A DNA stretch of 64,000 bases. It comes from Hedera helix (taxonomy: Eukaryota > Streptophyta > Magnoliopsida > Apiales > Araliaceae). This document shows positions 47,220-58,797 of this stretch, piece by piece; position 1 is the stretch's first letter, and the number at the start of each line of letters is the position of its first letter. Under the pieces are notes generated by a model. That model saw only the letters and a program-made list of their open reading frames with translations. It had not been told where the DNA came from and searched no databases. Position numbers and translations under genes: made by a program. The stretch covers positions 18,325,556 to 18,389,555 of the forward strand of contig OX359270.1 of the NCBI GenBank assembly GCA_947179155.2, written 5' to 3'.

Positions 47220-47243
47220 CAGCCGCAGATGCATCTGCGGCTG
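47220..47243. other. 24-bp perfect palindrome in the solo LTR
   Basis: The half-site is CAGCCGCAGATG with its exact reverse complement adjoining. Related GC-rich words (GCGGATGCACC, GCGCAGCTCG) lie just upstream at 47105-47155. Confidence 0.9.
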
Positions 47244-48523
47244 CCTGGTGAACCCTATAGATCGGCCATTCCCACCCGAGAGCAGAAAAAAGAAGAAAAA
47301 AAGAGGAAGAAGATAGAGTTTAGAGAGAGAGAGTTCGCGGGAGGAGAGAGATATAGCTTGTTCTTGGTTAGATTTGAGTGAAAAATTCATCCTTTCTTGC
47401 TAATTAGTTGAGTGTTATTGTGGTGTTGTCCGATTCATGAAATAAAAAGCTTAAATCGGCATTTTGCAAGGTGAAATGGGTTTTCTTTTGATATTTTCTT
47501 GTTTGTATTAATGTGATAATGTTGTGTTTTGGGTCTGTGTAGCATATTATGTTGTTGTATTGATGATGATCCGTGGGTTAGGGGTCGTTAGCGAGGGTTC
47601 CATTGGAACGTAACTTCCTCCTAATGCCCCGATGACATCCGTACGGTGATATATCATTCGTTGAGTTCATAGATAGTTGTGGTATTGTCATTGAGATTTG
47701 GGATGCATAAGATATCGTACTGAGTTAGTATTGTTCGATTTGTATTAGTGTCGGTTGTGCAACGATTTGGGGTGAATGTGAGCCTAGGGAGGAGATCCTC
47801 ATGATCAAAATCCCGATGATGGACATTTTTGGTATATGTAAGCATTAGATGGGATTTATGGTTATGTAAATGTAATATTGGGCCTTAAAGCGATACCGAA
47901 TCGGGATCGGGTTAAGGCCCCGTAATAATAAAGATATGTGATTGTGGGTGTTTGGGGTTGTCTAGATGGCTCACATGCCCATGGATAGCCCCGACACGAA
48001 TTGAATGTTTATTTTGATTTATGGCATAAAAAATGATTTTCAAAAATAAAGCGAACGATAAAGATCTTCTAAAAAGAATCAAATTAGGATATTAGACACA
48101 CGAGGTTTAAAAAGTAAAGAGTTTTGGGCGAAACTTTGATCCTTGTTTGACGAAAAGGCTATATTTGGTTTTGAAATATCATAAAAGATGTTTTCGGAAT
48201 AAATAAATAAACGTTTTCATTAAACTTTGTGCATAGGGTTAAAGAGTTCTAGAAGTTGCCTTCATTTTATTTATATTTACTGTTAGAAGGCAATGTATAG
48301 TCTCGGTTCCTATTTGACAAAAGTTTAAAAACTATTGTTTTCTAAAATGACATCTAATAAAAAACCTCATCGTTTTCGAAATTAAAATCAATCTTTCTTA
48401 TAACAAGCGAAGCCTCGTCATTTGGGTCAAAAGACGTCTAAAACGCTTTCCCGACAAAACACATTTTGACATATAAAATCAAAGCAACTTTATGCAAAAG
48501 GACACCACAAACCTCCATTTAGG

Positions 48524-48552
48524 CACACACACACACACGCACGCACACACAC
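48524..48552. repeat. (CA)n microsatellite with CG variants
   Basis: CACACACACACACACGCACG followed by CACACACACA; no gene. Confidence 0.9.
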
Positions 48553-48934
48553 ATTTTAAGATTTAAAAAGGATAGGAAAACATCGAGATTGTGGTAACTG
48601 TATTTCACGGAAGTCGGGGGGTGCCTAATACCTTCCCCTCGCTTAAGCAAGCCCCCGAACTCTATGAATCTCGGTTTGCGGACCAATTGAATCGGAGTCA
48701 CATATGAGCCATTACGATTACGAAAACAAAATTCGGATGAGTTGGTACATCCATTTCAACAATACCAACTGGCGACTCTGGTCAATCGGCTCATAAAAAT
48801 TCAACATTTCAAAACCCCGTCGACACTAAGCCGACCCTTTTCAAAAGTCACATCTTAATCTAAAGGCTAAAATTGGAAAGGGCATTTTTATTATTAAAAA
48901 ACGAAACGACCGAAATCCCGGCGTCGACAGATAT

Positions 48935-50240
48935 AAGGGAACACAAAAAGTCTGTGGATTTAATTATGATAAGGCTAGGAGAATTCGATGTGATCCTAAG
49001 AATGGATTGGTTATTCAACCATGGTGCAATTATAAACTGTCAAAAGAAGTGTGTAAACCTGTTGATTCCAAAGAAGTCAAAGGTAGTGTTTTATAGTAGC
49101 AAATTGTCGAAACAATCATGTAGTCTGGCGAAGATATAAGCCAATTGACTGTTAAGAAAAGGATGTGTAGGTTATCTGTGCTACATAGTTCATACCCAGA
49201 TGGAGGTGAAAGAAATGGGGTAGATACCTGTGGTAAACGAATTCGCGGATTCTTTTTCAAAGAATTACCAAATTTACTGCCAGACTGCGAGATTGAATTC
49301 ATTATAGATTTAGTGCCGGGAACAGCACCGATATCGAAGGCTTCGTATCGTATGGCACTTGTAAAGATGAAGGAACTAATGGTTAAATTACAGGAGTTGT
49401 TAGATAAGAAGTACATTCAGCCGAACGTGTCTCCGTGGGGAGCACCGGTGCTATTTTTTAAGAAGAATGATGGATCGATGAGGCTTTGTATTGACTATAG
49501 AGATTTGAACAAAGTAAAAATAAAAAATAACTATTCATTACCGAGAATAGATGATTTGTTTGATTAGTTAAAGGGAGCAAGGTATTTTTCCAAGATAGAC
49601 TTAAAGACTGATTATCATCAGTTGAAGGTAAGAAATGAGGATGTGCCAAAGACAACATTTAGGACTCGTTATGGTCATTACGAGTTCCTAGTGATGTCTT
49701 TTAGGTTGATGAATGCGCCAGCAATATTTATGGATATTATGAATCGGGTATTCAAATAACATTTGGACAAATTTGTAGTGGTTTTCATTGACGATATTTT
49801 AGTTTATTCCAAGACTAAGGAAGAGCATACAGAATATCTAAGAGTAGTATTGGAAGCACTGAGAAAAGATAAGTTATTCGCAAAATATTCGAAGTGTGAA
49901 TTTTGGTTGGAGATAGATTAGTTTCTTGGACATGTGATTGATAAAGACGAAATATCCGTGGATCCCGCAAAAGGTAGAAGCAGTGATTAATTGGAAATAA
50001 ATGAAGACGTTGATGGAGGTAAGGAGTTTCTTAGGATTAACATGTTACTATCAGAGATTTATCAAGGATTTTTCAAAGATAGTGATTCTGTTGAGCAATT
50101 TGACAAGGAAGATGGTAAAATTCACATGGACGAAGAAGTGTGAGGAGTGTTTTCAAGAGTTGAAAAAGAGGTTGAATGAGGCACCTGTATTGTCTTTACC
50201 AAATGATAAAGGGGGGTTCGTGGTGTATAGTGATGCATAG
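48935..50240 (+). pseudogene. Chromovirus B protease end and reverse transcriptase
   Basis: LGEFDVILRMDWLFNHGAI marks the protease end. RT then reads YRMALVKMKELMVKLQELLD, VSPWGAPVLFFKKNDGSMR and LCIDYRDLNKVKI. A TAG at about 49566 falls where Gln is expected, then KTTFRTRYGHYEFLVMSF and the box VVFIDDILVYSK (about 49780-49815, intact) follow. Further stops occur at 49757 and 49918. After a frame change, RSFLGLTCYYQRFIKDFS leads into the RNase H connection. Confidence 0.85.
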
Positions 50241-50800
50241 CACAAGGGACAAGGTTGTGTGCTTAAGCAGAATGGCAAGGTCAGTGCGTATACATCATGT
50301 CAACTGAAGGATTATGAGAAGAACTTCTCGACGCATGATTTGGAATTAGCGGGGGTAGTTTTTACGTTAAAGATTTGGAGACATTATCTTTATGGAGATA
50401 AGTGTGACATATATACGGACCATAAAAGTCTAAAGTATATCTTCACACAAAAAGAGCTTAATATGAGGCAGAAAAGATGGTTAGAATTGATTAAGGATTA
50501 TGATTGTGAAATTATGTATCATCCAGAAAAGGCAAATGTAATGGTAGATGCGTTGAGTAGAAAAGGTAGAGAAAAACTATTAATGTTAACGACTCAAGAT
50601 GAATTAGTCCAGGAGATGGTAAGGTTAGAATTGGAGATCAATGTTCTGAAAGAATTGGAAGATATGTTATTTGCAGTGGAGGTTCGACCGACTCTATTGG
50701 ACAGAATAAAAGAAGTGCAAGAAAAGGGCAACGAATGTGAGAAGATACGAAAGCAAATCGCCAAAGGAGAAGACATTAAATACAAGATAGATAAGGATGG
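50241..50800 (+). pseudogene. Chromovirus B RNase H
   Basis: Open from 50259 after a TAG at 50238. KVSAYTSCQLKDYEK, THDLELAGVVFTLKIWRHY, YTDHKSLKYIFTQKELN and NVMVDALSRKG keep the expected Glu and Asp residues, except the first Asp, which lies in the preceding stretch (VYSDA) beyond the stop. A Glu/Lys-rich connector continues to the integrase. Confidence 0.85.
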
Positions 50801-52111
50801 AATCGTTAGATTTGAGGAGAAAGTATGGGTACCGCCAATACCTGAGTTGGGAGAAGAGATTTTGCAAGAAATGCATAGTTCAAGGTGCTCAATACATCCG
50901 GGGAGCATTAAAGATGTACCAAGACCTACGACAATATTTTTTGTGGCCAAATATGAAAGGAGAAGTCGCAGAATGTGTGAGTAGATGTCTAACCTGCCAA
51001 CGAGTTAAGGCAAAACACCAACGACTAGACGGTCTATTGCAACCCTTAGAAATATCCGAATGAAAATGGAAGCACATTACGATGGATTTTGTAGTTGGAG
51101 TTCCAATTACTCTAAAAGGATTCTATATGATATGGGTGATAGTAGATCGATTAACTAAGTCAGCACACTTTTTACCGATTAAGATTAGATTTAATTTGGA
51201 TCAGTTGGCCAAACTGTATGTTAAGGAAATTGTTTCAAGGCATGGAGTTCCAGTGTCAGATTGAGACCCGAGATTTACTTCAAATTTTTGGAGAAGTTTT
51301 CAAAATGAATGGGAATGCAGTTGAGGTTAAGTACGGTGTACCATCCTCAAATAGATGGACAAAGTGAAAGGGCTATTCAAACATTGAAAAATATGCTACG
51401 TGCCTATATGATAGATTTCAAGGGTATTTAGGACGACCATTTACCATTCGTAGAATTCACATACAATAACAGTTACCATGGCAGTATAAGCATGCCGCCT
51501 TACGAAGCCTTGTACAGAAAAGTGTAGAACACCTCTATGTTAGAATGAGGTGGGAGAACATAAATTGTCGGGGCCAGAATTGGTACAGTAAACCGCAGAG
51601 ATGGTAAAAATAATAAGGACCAGACTTGTAGCAGCGCAAGATAGACAGAAGAAGTATGCAAACTTGCATCGACAAAGCAGGGATTTTGAGGTACGAAGTT
51701 TTATGTTTTTAAAAGTATCTCCCTGGAAAGGAAAGATAAGAGTCATCAATAAGGGAAAATTGAGTCTCAGATTTATAGGACCTTTTGAGGTTTTGAAAAT
51801 AGTTGGAGAAGTGACATACGAGATAGTTTTACCTCCTGAACTGGAACATATTTACAACGTGTTTCACGTGTCAGTGTTACGACCATACAAACCAGTTTAT
51901 AAACATGTGATTGCGTATGAGCCAACAGAAGTTGAGAAAGATCTAATGTATGAAGAAGTCCTTATCCAAATCATTGATCGTAAAGAACAAGTTTTAAGAA
52001 AAAAGATGATACCTTCTGTAAAAAGTAGTTTGGAGGAATCACAGTGCCAATGAAGCCACGTGGGAACTCAAAACTAAAATGAAGACAATTTATCCCCATC
52101 TCTTTAAGTAA
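50801..52111 (+). pseudogene. Chromovirus B integrase with chromodomain
   Basis: The zinc region CVSRCLTCQRVKAKHQR is readable at about 50975-51030, after a frame change near 50880. The core starts HITMDFVVGVP (first Asp), with RLTKSAHFLPIK next; a TGA at about 51262 replaces Arg beside the second catalytic Asp. Several stops follow to about 51600. The C-terminal part is open at 51601-52053 (FIGPFEVLK, FHVSVLRPYKP). The chromodomain tail, VVWRNHSANEATWELK, is in another frame after a one-base loss near 52025 and ends at 52111. Confidence 0.82.
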
Positions 52112-52170
52112 CTTTATATTGGCGAGTTCGAGGACGAAATCCTTATAGGGGTGAGGGGGGGGGGGGAGAA
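52112..52170 (+). other. Chromovirus B 3' untranslated stretch and polypurine tract
   Basis: GAGGACGAAATCCTTATAGG precedes a run of 12 G (52155-52166) and AGAA, then the LTR start TGTAATGACC at 52171. The first motif is a common end-of-pol signature in chromoviruses. Confidence 0.8.
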
Positions 52171-53519
52171 TGTAATGACCAAGAAATTTGTGTAATATTT
52201 TATTTCTTTATTAAATGAAATTATGTGAACTAAATTTTTATTTAATTATTTGATGAGATGGAATATACATTATTATGAGGTCTATTTAATTTGTGAATGG
52301 AAAAAAGAGCCATCATGAGTTGAATTTAAAATGTTGTGTAATTAAATTGATTGGGCTAATTACATGATGTATGAATTAAATTTGAGTTATTAAAATAATA
52401 ACTTAAATATGAGTCTTGTAATATGTGAAGCAATTTAATTTTCAAATTATATATTATAAAGCAATTAAATCAAAATCACCAAGTGTGGGTGTACTTGTAA
52501 TATGTGAATTAAGTTTTGTGATTATTAATACTTGATTTAAGCTACAATATAGTAGCCCAAATTATGATGTGGCCATGAATTTTAATGGCCTAGCCATGAA
52601 TTTTAATGGCCTAGCTTTTATACTTGATGAAGCCCAAATTTTTGGCACATGTTGTGGTTTCCCTAGCCAACCAAGTAGCCCAAGTTAGTGGTTTGTTTAC
52701 TCTATTTTGTAGCCCCAAATCTAGAAGTCCATGTAGCGTATTTGTATAGCGCATTAATTTGGGACACGTGAGCAACTGGAGTAGAGAACAATTATCGGGT
52801 TAGTTGTTAATCCTAAGTGGTAATAAAAATAAAACCATAACTAGTGCTAGAGATAGGTGTGAGTAAATATATAAATATATTGAATATATATGTATACTTG
52901 AATGTAGAGAGTTAATCACATTGTAGTTAATTGTTGGGAGATATATAAATATATAAATAAGATGAGCTTTAACCAATGTAGGGTATTTAAGTGATCAAGG
53001 TTAAGTGTAGTACCAAGTTGACCAATTTCTTGTATAGGAAAGAGATTGTGTTTGGTTTGACAACCACTTTGTTTCCTATAGTTATAATCGATTGAAACCT
53101 GGTGTCGTGCTATTCGTTATATCTATGATGAGAAGGTGATTCTTTTCTTATGTATATAAAGGATAGGTAGAAGATGTTAAGGTAGGTGTGTGTTCTTAAA
53201 ACTCATACTTATGGTAAGTTCGTGACTCATAATCATATGGTAAGTTTTTGAGCGCCTCAGCATATGGACAGTCCGTGATTTGTTCTTGGACTACGTATTG
53301 CTAAGACAAGTTCTTAAACTCATATTCTTATGGTAAGTTCCTGAACTCATAATGTGTGGTAAGTGTAATAACCCAGATATTTACGAGATTAAAAAAAATC
53401 AAATATGATTAATTAAGGGTTGAGGTAAAACCTAGTTTTAGTGAATGAAATAAGTAGAGATATGTGTGCTGTAATTTCGGGGACAAAATTCTTATGAGGG
53501 GGGGGGGGGGGGGGGGGGA
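52171..53519 (+). repeat. Chromovirus B 3' LTR start and further LTR-derived sequence
   Basis: The LTR starts at 52171 (TGTAATGACCAAGAAATTTG); its far end could not be placed. From about 53000 the sequence resembles the LARD interior in inverted orientation (GAGAAGGTGATTCTTTTCT at 53132) and includes repeats of TTATGGTAAGTT. An LTR-like start TGTAATAACCCAGATATTTA occurs at 53367, and GGGGACAAAATTCTTATGAG plus 21 G (53498-53518) forms another polypurine tract just before 53520. At least two elements are therefore juxtaposed here. Confidence 0.55.
53498..53518 (+). repeat. 21-G tract at a polypurine position
   Basis: An uninterrupted G run directly before an LTR start (TGTAATGACCGC at 53520), in the place where chromovirus B has 12 G. 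Confidence 0.8.
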
Positions 53520-54098
53520 TGTAATGACCGCAATTATTACGACTTATTTCAATTATAATTGATGACGTATTAATCAATGAAGTGAAATTAAAATTTATTT
53601 TAATGTGCATTCGTGAATAATCATATCTATGTGTATGAGGTTTGAATTAAAGGGAAACTCACTCGGTAGAATTGTTAAACCAAGTGACTAACCTAGAAAT
53701 CATAATAGCGATAACGATAAGATCGAAACCCTAAATAGATGACGCAATTATAAACATTAGGGTTGTGGTTAAACCGATAATGTGGTAGATCGAATTAAAT
53801 TTTTTACAAAAGTCTAATTGGACAATTTAATTGGTCCAAGTATGTCACCGAATACACAAAGTCCATAAACTATGGTTTGATAGCAATTAAACGTGCTAGG
53901 ATTAATTTTGATAACTAATTAATATTATGTGATTTAAAGGTACAAATTAAATACCTAGGTCATGGAATCTATTTGCTAACCCATGGAATTAATTATGGGA
54001 GTCCATCGATTTAATTGGGCGCCTAAGGAATTGAAATTTAATAGCCCAAACAATAGCCAACACAAGTCAAAAATTGGTCAATGATGATACAAGTTGGT

Positions 54099-54166
<68 letters not shown>

Positions 54167-55644
54167 GAAAATCAAATCATGGGGAAAAGGGGAGGAGGTG
54201 CCGGCAATATGGGGGGAGGAAATAAAATAATGGTGCAATGCTCAAGGCCCTAAAATTACTCCAAGAGAAAGCCTTCCCAATGCAACCATCAAATCCCCTA
54301 AAAAGTGGATCATGCTTTAGCCAAGATTAGGGCTTAAATCAACCAAGTGTTGGGTGATTAAGAGAACCTAAGTAAGCTTAGCAACCCTCTATAAATACAA
54401 GGCTTGGCCAACTCTTGCAAGAGTTGGTCATTTGCTAAGTTATTCTAGAGAGAAAAGCAAGAGAGCTAGGAGATAACAAAGAAAAACAAAAAGAGTTTTT
54501 GAGAGTAAATCAAATAACTACCAAGAGGGCTTAAGGAGGGGGTGCTCGGCTACAAGGAGAAGTGTAGTCGATGTCCAACAACTTCATCAACTACTTTGGA
54601 AAGCAAAGGAAGCAAGCTAATAGGAGCAAGAGGTATAAAATCACTCAAAACCTTAGTTTAATGCTTCTCTTGGTATATTAGGTGATTTCTATGGTAGAAA
54701 ACTAATTTTTAAAGTCTAAATGGATAGATACATTCTAGATTGGTAGATATAAAGTTACATGGGTTTATCATGGAGGTTTGTACGTGTTTATGTTGAAAAT
54801 TTTCACCAAACGCGTTGAATAAATTTTTACCGACGAAAACAACGTAACTTAAATTATAGCAGCCCCTTACCGGAATTACTGTGAATGATCCGTAAGTCAT
54901 ATTTATGATCCGTAAATTTTGGGTGATAGATACATAAAAAATGAAGAGTCTCCAAGTTGAAGGACTAAAATCCGATTTAAAATGAGCAAGATATGGATTT
55001 TCTACCAAAACACCCCACTGTTTTTAGGGTTGTGCACAACAGTCCGGTTTGGAGCCAATTTCAGTACCCAGAATAAATCCAAATTTGATGTTTGATAACA
55101 GAATAATGTAGTTTGGGAAGTTATGAATTCATCAATACCAAATAGACCTCAATCGAACTTGTAGATTTCATTTTATTCAAGTTTTAGCCGGAGACCCTAA
55201 GGCTGGAAAATTAGAAAAATAATCTGCCTATTTTGGAAAATAAACCGACCGGTTCACGAATTTTTCGGTTTTGTGAGTTTCTAGGTGGGACCTGTTCTGC
55301 CCTTTTTAGGCCGGTTCTTGGGTTGGTTCCAAAATAGAAAATGCTTATAATTTTAATAAGGAATATTATTAAAATTTAAAATCTGAAATTTTATGTCTTT
55401 TGGCATTTATTAGAATTAACGGTGGATTAAAGCTTACTAAATTAATCATAATTATAGAAAGATTATTATTAATAACAGAAAAATGATATTTGAACTCTTG
55501 ACATATTATTTAAGTGATATAAAATAATATGTGGAGTAAATTGGATAATTTATTAGTGTGCATTTAAGTTAATAAAATAATTATTTATTATTTAATTACT
55601 ATTAAATAATAAGTAAAGTTAAATAATTAATTAATCTACTACTA
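53520..55644 (+). repeat. LTR-like sequence following the 21-G polypurine tract
   Basis: It begins TGTAATGACCGCAATTATTAC. A plus-strand TATA box (CTATAAATA, 54389-54397) is followed by a purine-rich leader. An (AT)n microsatellite lies at 54101-54159. The far end was not found, so the right border is approximate. No coding sequence is recognised. Confidence 0.55.
54101..54159. repeat. (AT)n microsatellite
   Basis: About 29 uninterrupted AT dinucleotides inside LTR-like sequence. Confidence 0.95.
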
Positions 55645-55807
55645 GATTTCACTTCATCTACTTTTTTCGAGTCACTCCAAGTTGCTTTCATCACCATGAT
55701 TTCTTTCTTCTTAAATTTGTCTGGTGTTTACTTATCTTCTTTCTCTTCTTTTTTTTTTTAACCGAGGACGCTCTAATTTGTAATGTCCTGCTTTGCCATA
55801 TTTATAG
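55645..55807 (-). pseudogene. Copia gag zinc-knuckle scrap
   Basis: The minus strand reads YGKAGHYKLERPRLKKK and, after a frameshift in the poly-A run, KKKEIMVMKATWSDS. This matches the zinc knuckle and following Lys-rich, ATWSDS-type segment of plant copia gag, with knuckle Cys residues changed to Tyr and Arg. About 50 codons remain. It stops at an LTR-like start (55808). Confidence 0.55.
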
Positions 55808-56483
55808 TGTAATATCCCAGATATTTATAACGAAAATGTTAATGAAGGATGATTTTAAACAATAATGTATCCAATTTATTAATTAAAGCTAAAAAATAAA
55901 AGTAGAAAGCAGAGAAAAGGAAAAGGAAGGAAAGAAAAGTTATATTATCTCAAAGCCCAAATTTGAGTTTGGGATGAAATTTTGGAACACAGAATTCATC
56001 GTTGAGTCTGGAACGTCGAATTAGTAGAAAAAGATTGTAAACACAATAGGTTGTAGGAGTTGACTTTTATGGTTAAAGTCAATAGTTGACTTTTAGGATT
56101 AAAAGTCAAACTTTTAGTTCGAATGCGAATTTGATAAAATAGACATAACCATGATGATCAAGATGCCAACTTTAGTAGGAATCGACTATAAATATAACGG
56201 GGATAGAAAAGGTGACTTTTAGAGTCAAAAGTCAAAAGAGAGAGAAAAAAATATCACAACAAGTAGAATATAATTATTATTAATAAAGTAATATTTTGGT
56301 AGTTATTATGTTTTGTTTATGTAAGGTTTAGAAACCTGGGAGGACTGTGAGACATGTATTGTAAATAATAATTGTATTTACTTTTATGTCTTTAAGTTAT
56401 GTCTATAGATAGATGTTGTGAATGGAAAAGTATAGTGAGCCCTATATTTGATGTTTAAAATATACGGATTTGGGGATGTCACA
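55808..56483 (+). repeat. Short LTR-like segment
   Basis: It starts TGTAATATCCCAGATATTTA and could end at GGGGATGTCACA (56483), a TG...CA unit of 676 bp. The flanks (TATAG, AGTTT) do not match, so a solo LTR is not established. The start closely resembles the LARD LTR start on its transcribed strand. Confidence 0.35.
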
Positions 56484-58381
56484 AGTTTAGTGAAAGGCTC
56501 TATGTTTTCAACGAGATTAGAAATAAACCTTTTGCAGTTCTCTTTTGTTTAAAGAAAGCTTGACATTTACAATTACTTTGCCTTATATTTATCAATCTCA
56601 ATACCTTTCTAGTGTACCAAAAAACCTAAAAACTTTCACACAGACACCAATAACACTTTTTAAAGGTTTCATTTGTCAAGTTATGCATATTATTCCTTTC
56701 AAAGGTGTTAATCAACTGTGTAAAATGGTTAGTCATGTCACTTGACTTAATTGCTACATCACCAATTTATACTTCTAAGTATTTTCTAACTAAGTCACGA
56801 AAGGTGTAATTCATGGCCCATTTGTTATGTTACACCAGTATTTTTAAGGCTGAAAGACATTACTACTCATTTAAATGTCCCTATAGCCTCAGGGCATCTG
56901 TTACTAGTGCCAAATAATAGAAGTATTCTAAAATTCTTTTTGAATTAAAACCAACATATTGTTACACACTAACAAATGATGGAATGATGCAAATAACAAG
57001 GAACTAGTTATGCTATGTTAAGATTATCGATTCGTAGTGAAAAAATTCTAGAAAACAAGTGTGAGGGTGTTAAAATATCAAGGTATCTATAAGTATTCAA
57101 GTGCCAAAATAGGTACATCTTATCCCACTTATCTAATCCTTTTAGATGAAGATTATTTTTTAGTAATGAATTTCTTTAGCATTTTGCATTAAAAAAAATG
57201 ACAAATGTGTTTCATTTATGAAAATTTGCAAAAATTTTATCTTGTCATATTTACACTGAATTGCTATATACATCCTAATATTTGAATTTTCACAATTCAA
57301 TCAATTTTTTTAATTTTATGCAAACAATTCCTCTCTTGACCAATCTTAATCGAAAATTAGTCAAATTGGACACTAAAATATAATTCCTCAAACTAGAGAG
57401 GTAAAAATATCAGTACAATAAAGAGAAAATGGACTATTTTACACCTTAAACACCCACATGATAGACTCATTTTGACCAAAATTAACAACAGGTGACATTT
57501 TTGCAATAATAAAATAAAATATTAGCTATGACATTAAAAAAATTAAAACATCAACGTCTATAATACAATTTAGTATCAATATGAAGGGAGAATTTTCCAA
57601 TTTTCCCTTCATTATATATGTAATCACATGTTTTTCATTTGATAGATGCTACTTCTAGCCAAGATAATTTTTTTAATATTCCTCAAAATTCGACTGGGTT
57701 ACAAGTTCTTAGAAAGCCAGATTGGAACGTGATAGTCTTTAATGATGAGTATTGTACTCAATTAAATGTTATATTATCTTGTCCTGAATTTCATATTGTG
57801 AAAAAGGTTGATCCGATAGTTCTAGCACAGTAAGACAAATGTCATATTAACAATGGAAAACCTATATACCCACATAATTCTATAGTTTCACTTATGCGTG
57901 TGATAATTTTGTTACTTTTAAACCATTGGACTCGACCATTTGCTTGTTCTTAGAAAAATTATTGTAATAAATTTTATTAAGAATTGGTAAAATAATATTT
58001 ATTATTTTTCATCATTAATATAGGTTTTTTTTATTTATATAATTTTCTTATTTTCATTCTTGGGTATTCATTCTTTGTTAAAATATCAAAACACACTATG
58101 TAGTCCATTAATTGGAATAATCGAAATCCATTTCCAATTAATACCTTAAAAAGTTGTATACCCAAGACCCTAAAAAGTTAAGATAATGTTTGGGGTCTTA
58201 AATTGTTTATCTTAAATATATCTCAAATGATATGGTATTGAGTAAGACAAAAGGTAATTTATGACACACTCACTCTCAAATGATTTACCCCCAAAAAAAT
58301 TATTAATGCCACAACATTTGAGAAATTTTTTAAGATAAAAAGTTTGAGATCCTTAGCATTACTCAAACAGTTATATCCTAG

Positions 58382-58427
<46 letters not shown>

Positions 58428-58797
58428 CAATTAAAAGTTTGTCTTTCATTTCATTTATCACCTGTGATCACATTTTAAGTGCTCGATCAAACTTCGGTTC
58501 AATTTCACATATATCTTGCAAGTCTACGATCTTGTTCAAAAGTTATGTTTGTTTACAAAAATAAAGGACATGATATATCTATTTATATTAATTTATTTAA
58601 TGTTGAATTATTATATCCCATAATTAGTACGTTATTTAATTTTTGGATTATTTTTAATGATTTATAAGATTTTTTAATATTTCAAAAGAGGATTATATAA
58701 TACTATATTTTCACATGAGATTATAATCTCTGGTCGAATGAACTAAGTGTTTGGTTTAATCATATAACATAGCCTAAGGGTTTGGTTAAGTTGAACT
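56484..58797. other. Unassigned AT-rich stretch
   Basis: No gene recognised. A 64-codon plus-strand ORF at 57639-57833 (MIDATSSQDNFFNIPQNSTG and onward) has a reasonably varied composition and could be a gene or transposon exon scrap, but I cannot name it. A (TA)n microsatellite lies at 58387-58420. The rest has frequent stops in all frames. Confidence 0.3.
58387..58420. repeat. (TA)n microsatellite
   Basis: About 17 uninterrupted TA dinucleotides. Confidence 0.95.

Larger units (their letters stand above)
46717..48929 (+). mobile_element. 2.2 kb solo LTR inside the chromovirus B protease
   Basis: It starts TGTAGACACCCAAATTTTG and ends CGGCGTCGACA, with GATAT on both sides (46712-46716 and 48930-48934). 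Flanking protease sequence becomes continuous when it is removed. Near its end, GGGTGCCTAATACCTTCCCC and ACTGGCGACTCTGG are words I associate with Tat/Ogre-type LTR ends, which also sets the plus orientation. The first part is GC-rich (about 46900-47300), then AT-rich. It holds a 24-bp perfect palindrome (47220-47243) and a CA/CG repeat (48524-48552). No coding sequence is supported. Confidence 0.82.
45887..52170 (+). mobile_element. Chromovirus B: 5'-truncated Ty3/gypsy element
   Basis: Plus-strand order: gag (entered mid-domain at 45887), protease (split by a solo LTR), RT, RNase H, integrase, chromodomain (ends 52111), polypurine tract, 3' LTR from 52171. The 5' LTR, primer site and first about 130 gag codons are missing because chromovirus A sequence begins at 45886. 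It is a relative of chromovirus A: proteins align along most of their length, and the LTR starts are similar (TGTAATGACC versus TGTAATGATC). Confidence 0.82.

Noticed and set aside
47070..47390. Overlapping ORFs in the GC-rich part of the solo LTR
   Set aside because: Open frames on both strands in GC-rich LTR sequence with few stops; no domain and inside a defined solo LTR.
55808..56483. Solo LTR of 676 bp
   Set aside because: TG...CA ends look right but the flanks TATAG and AGTTT do not match; kept only as LTR-like.
57639..57833. Host gene exon
   Set aside because: Single 64-codon ORF with no recognised domain, no supported splice sites and no neighbouring coding sequence.
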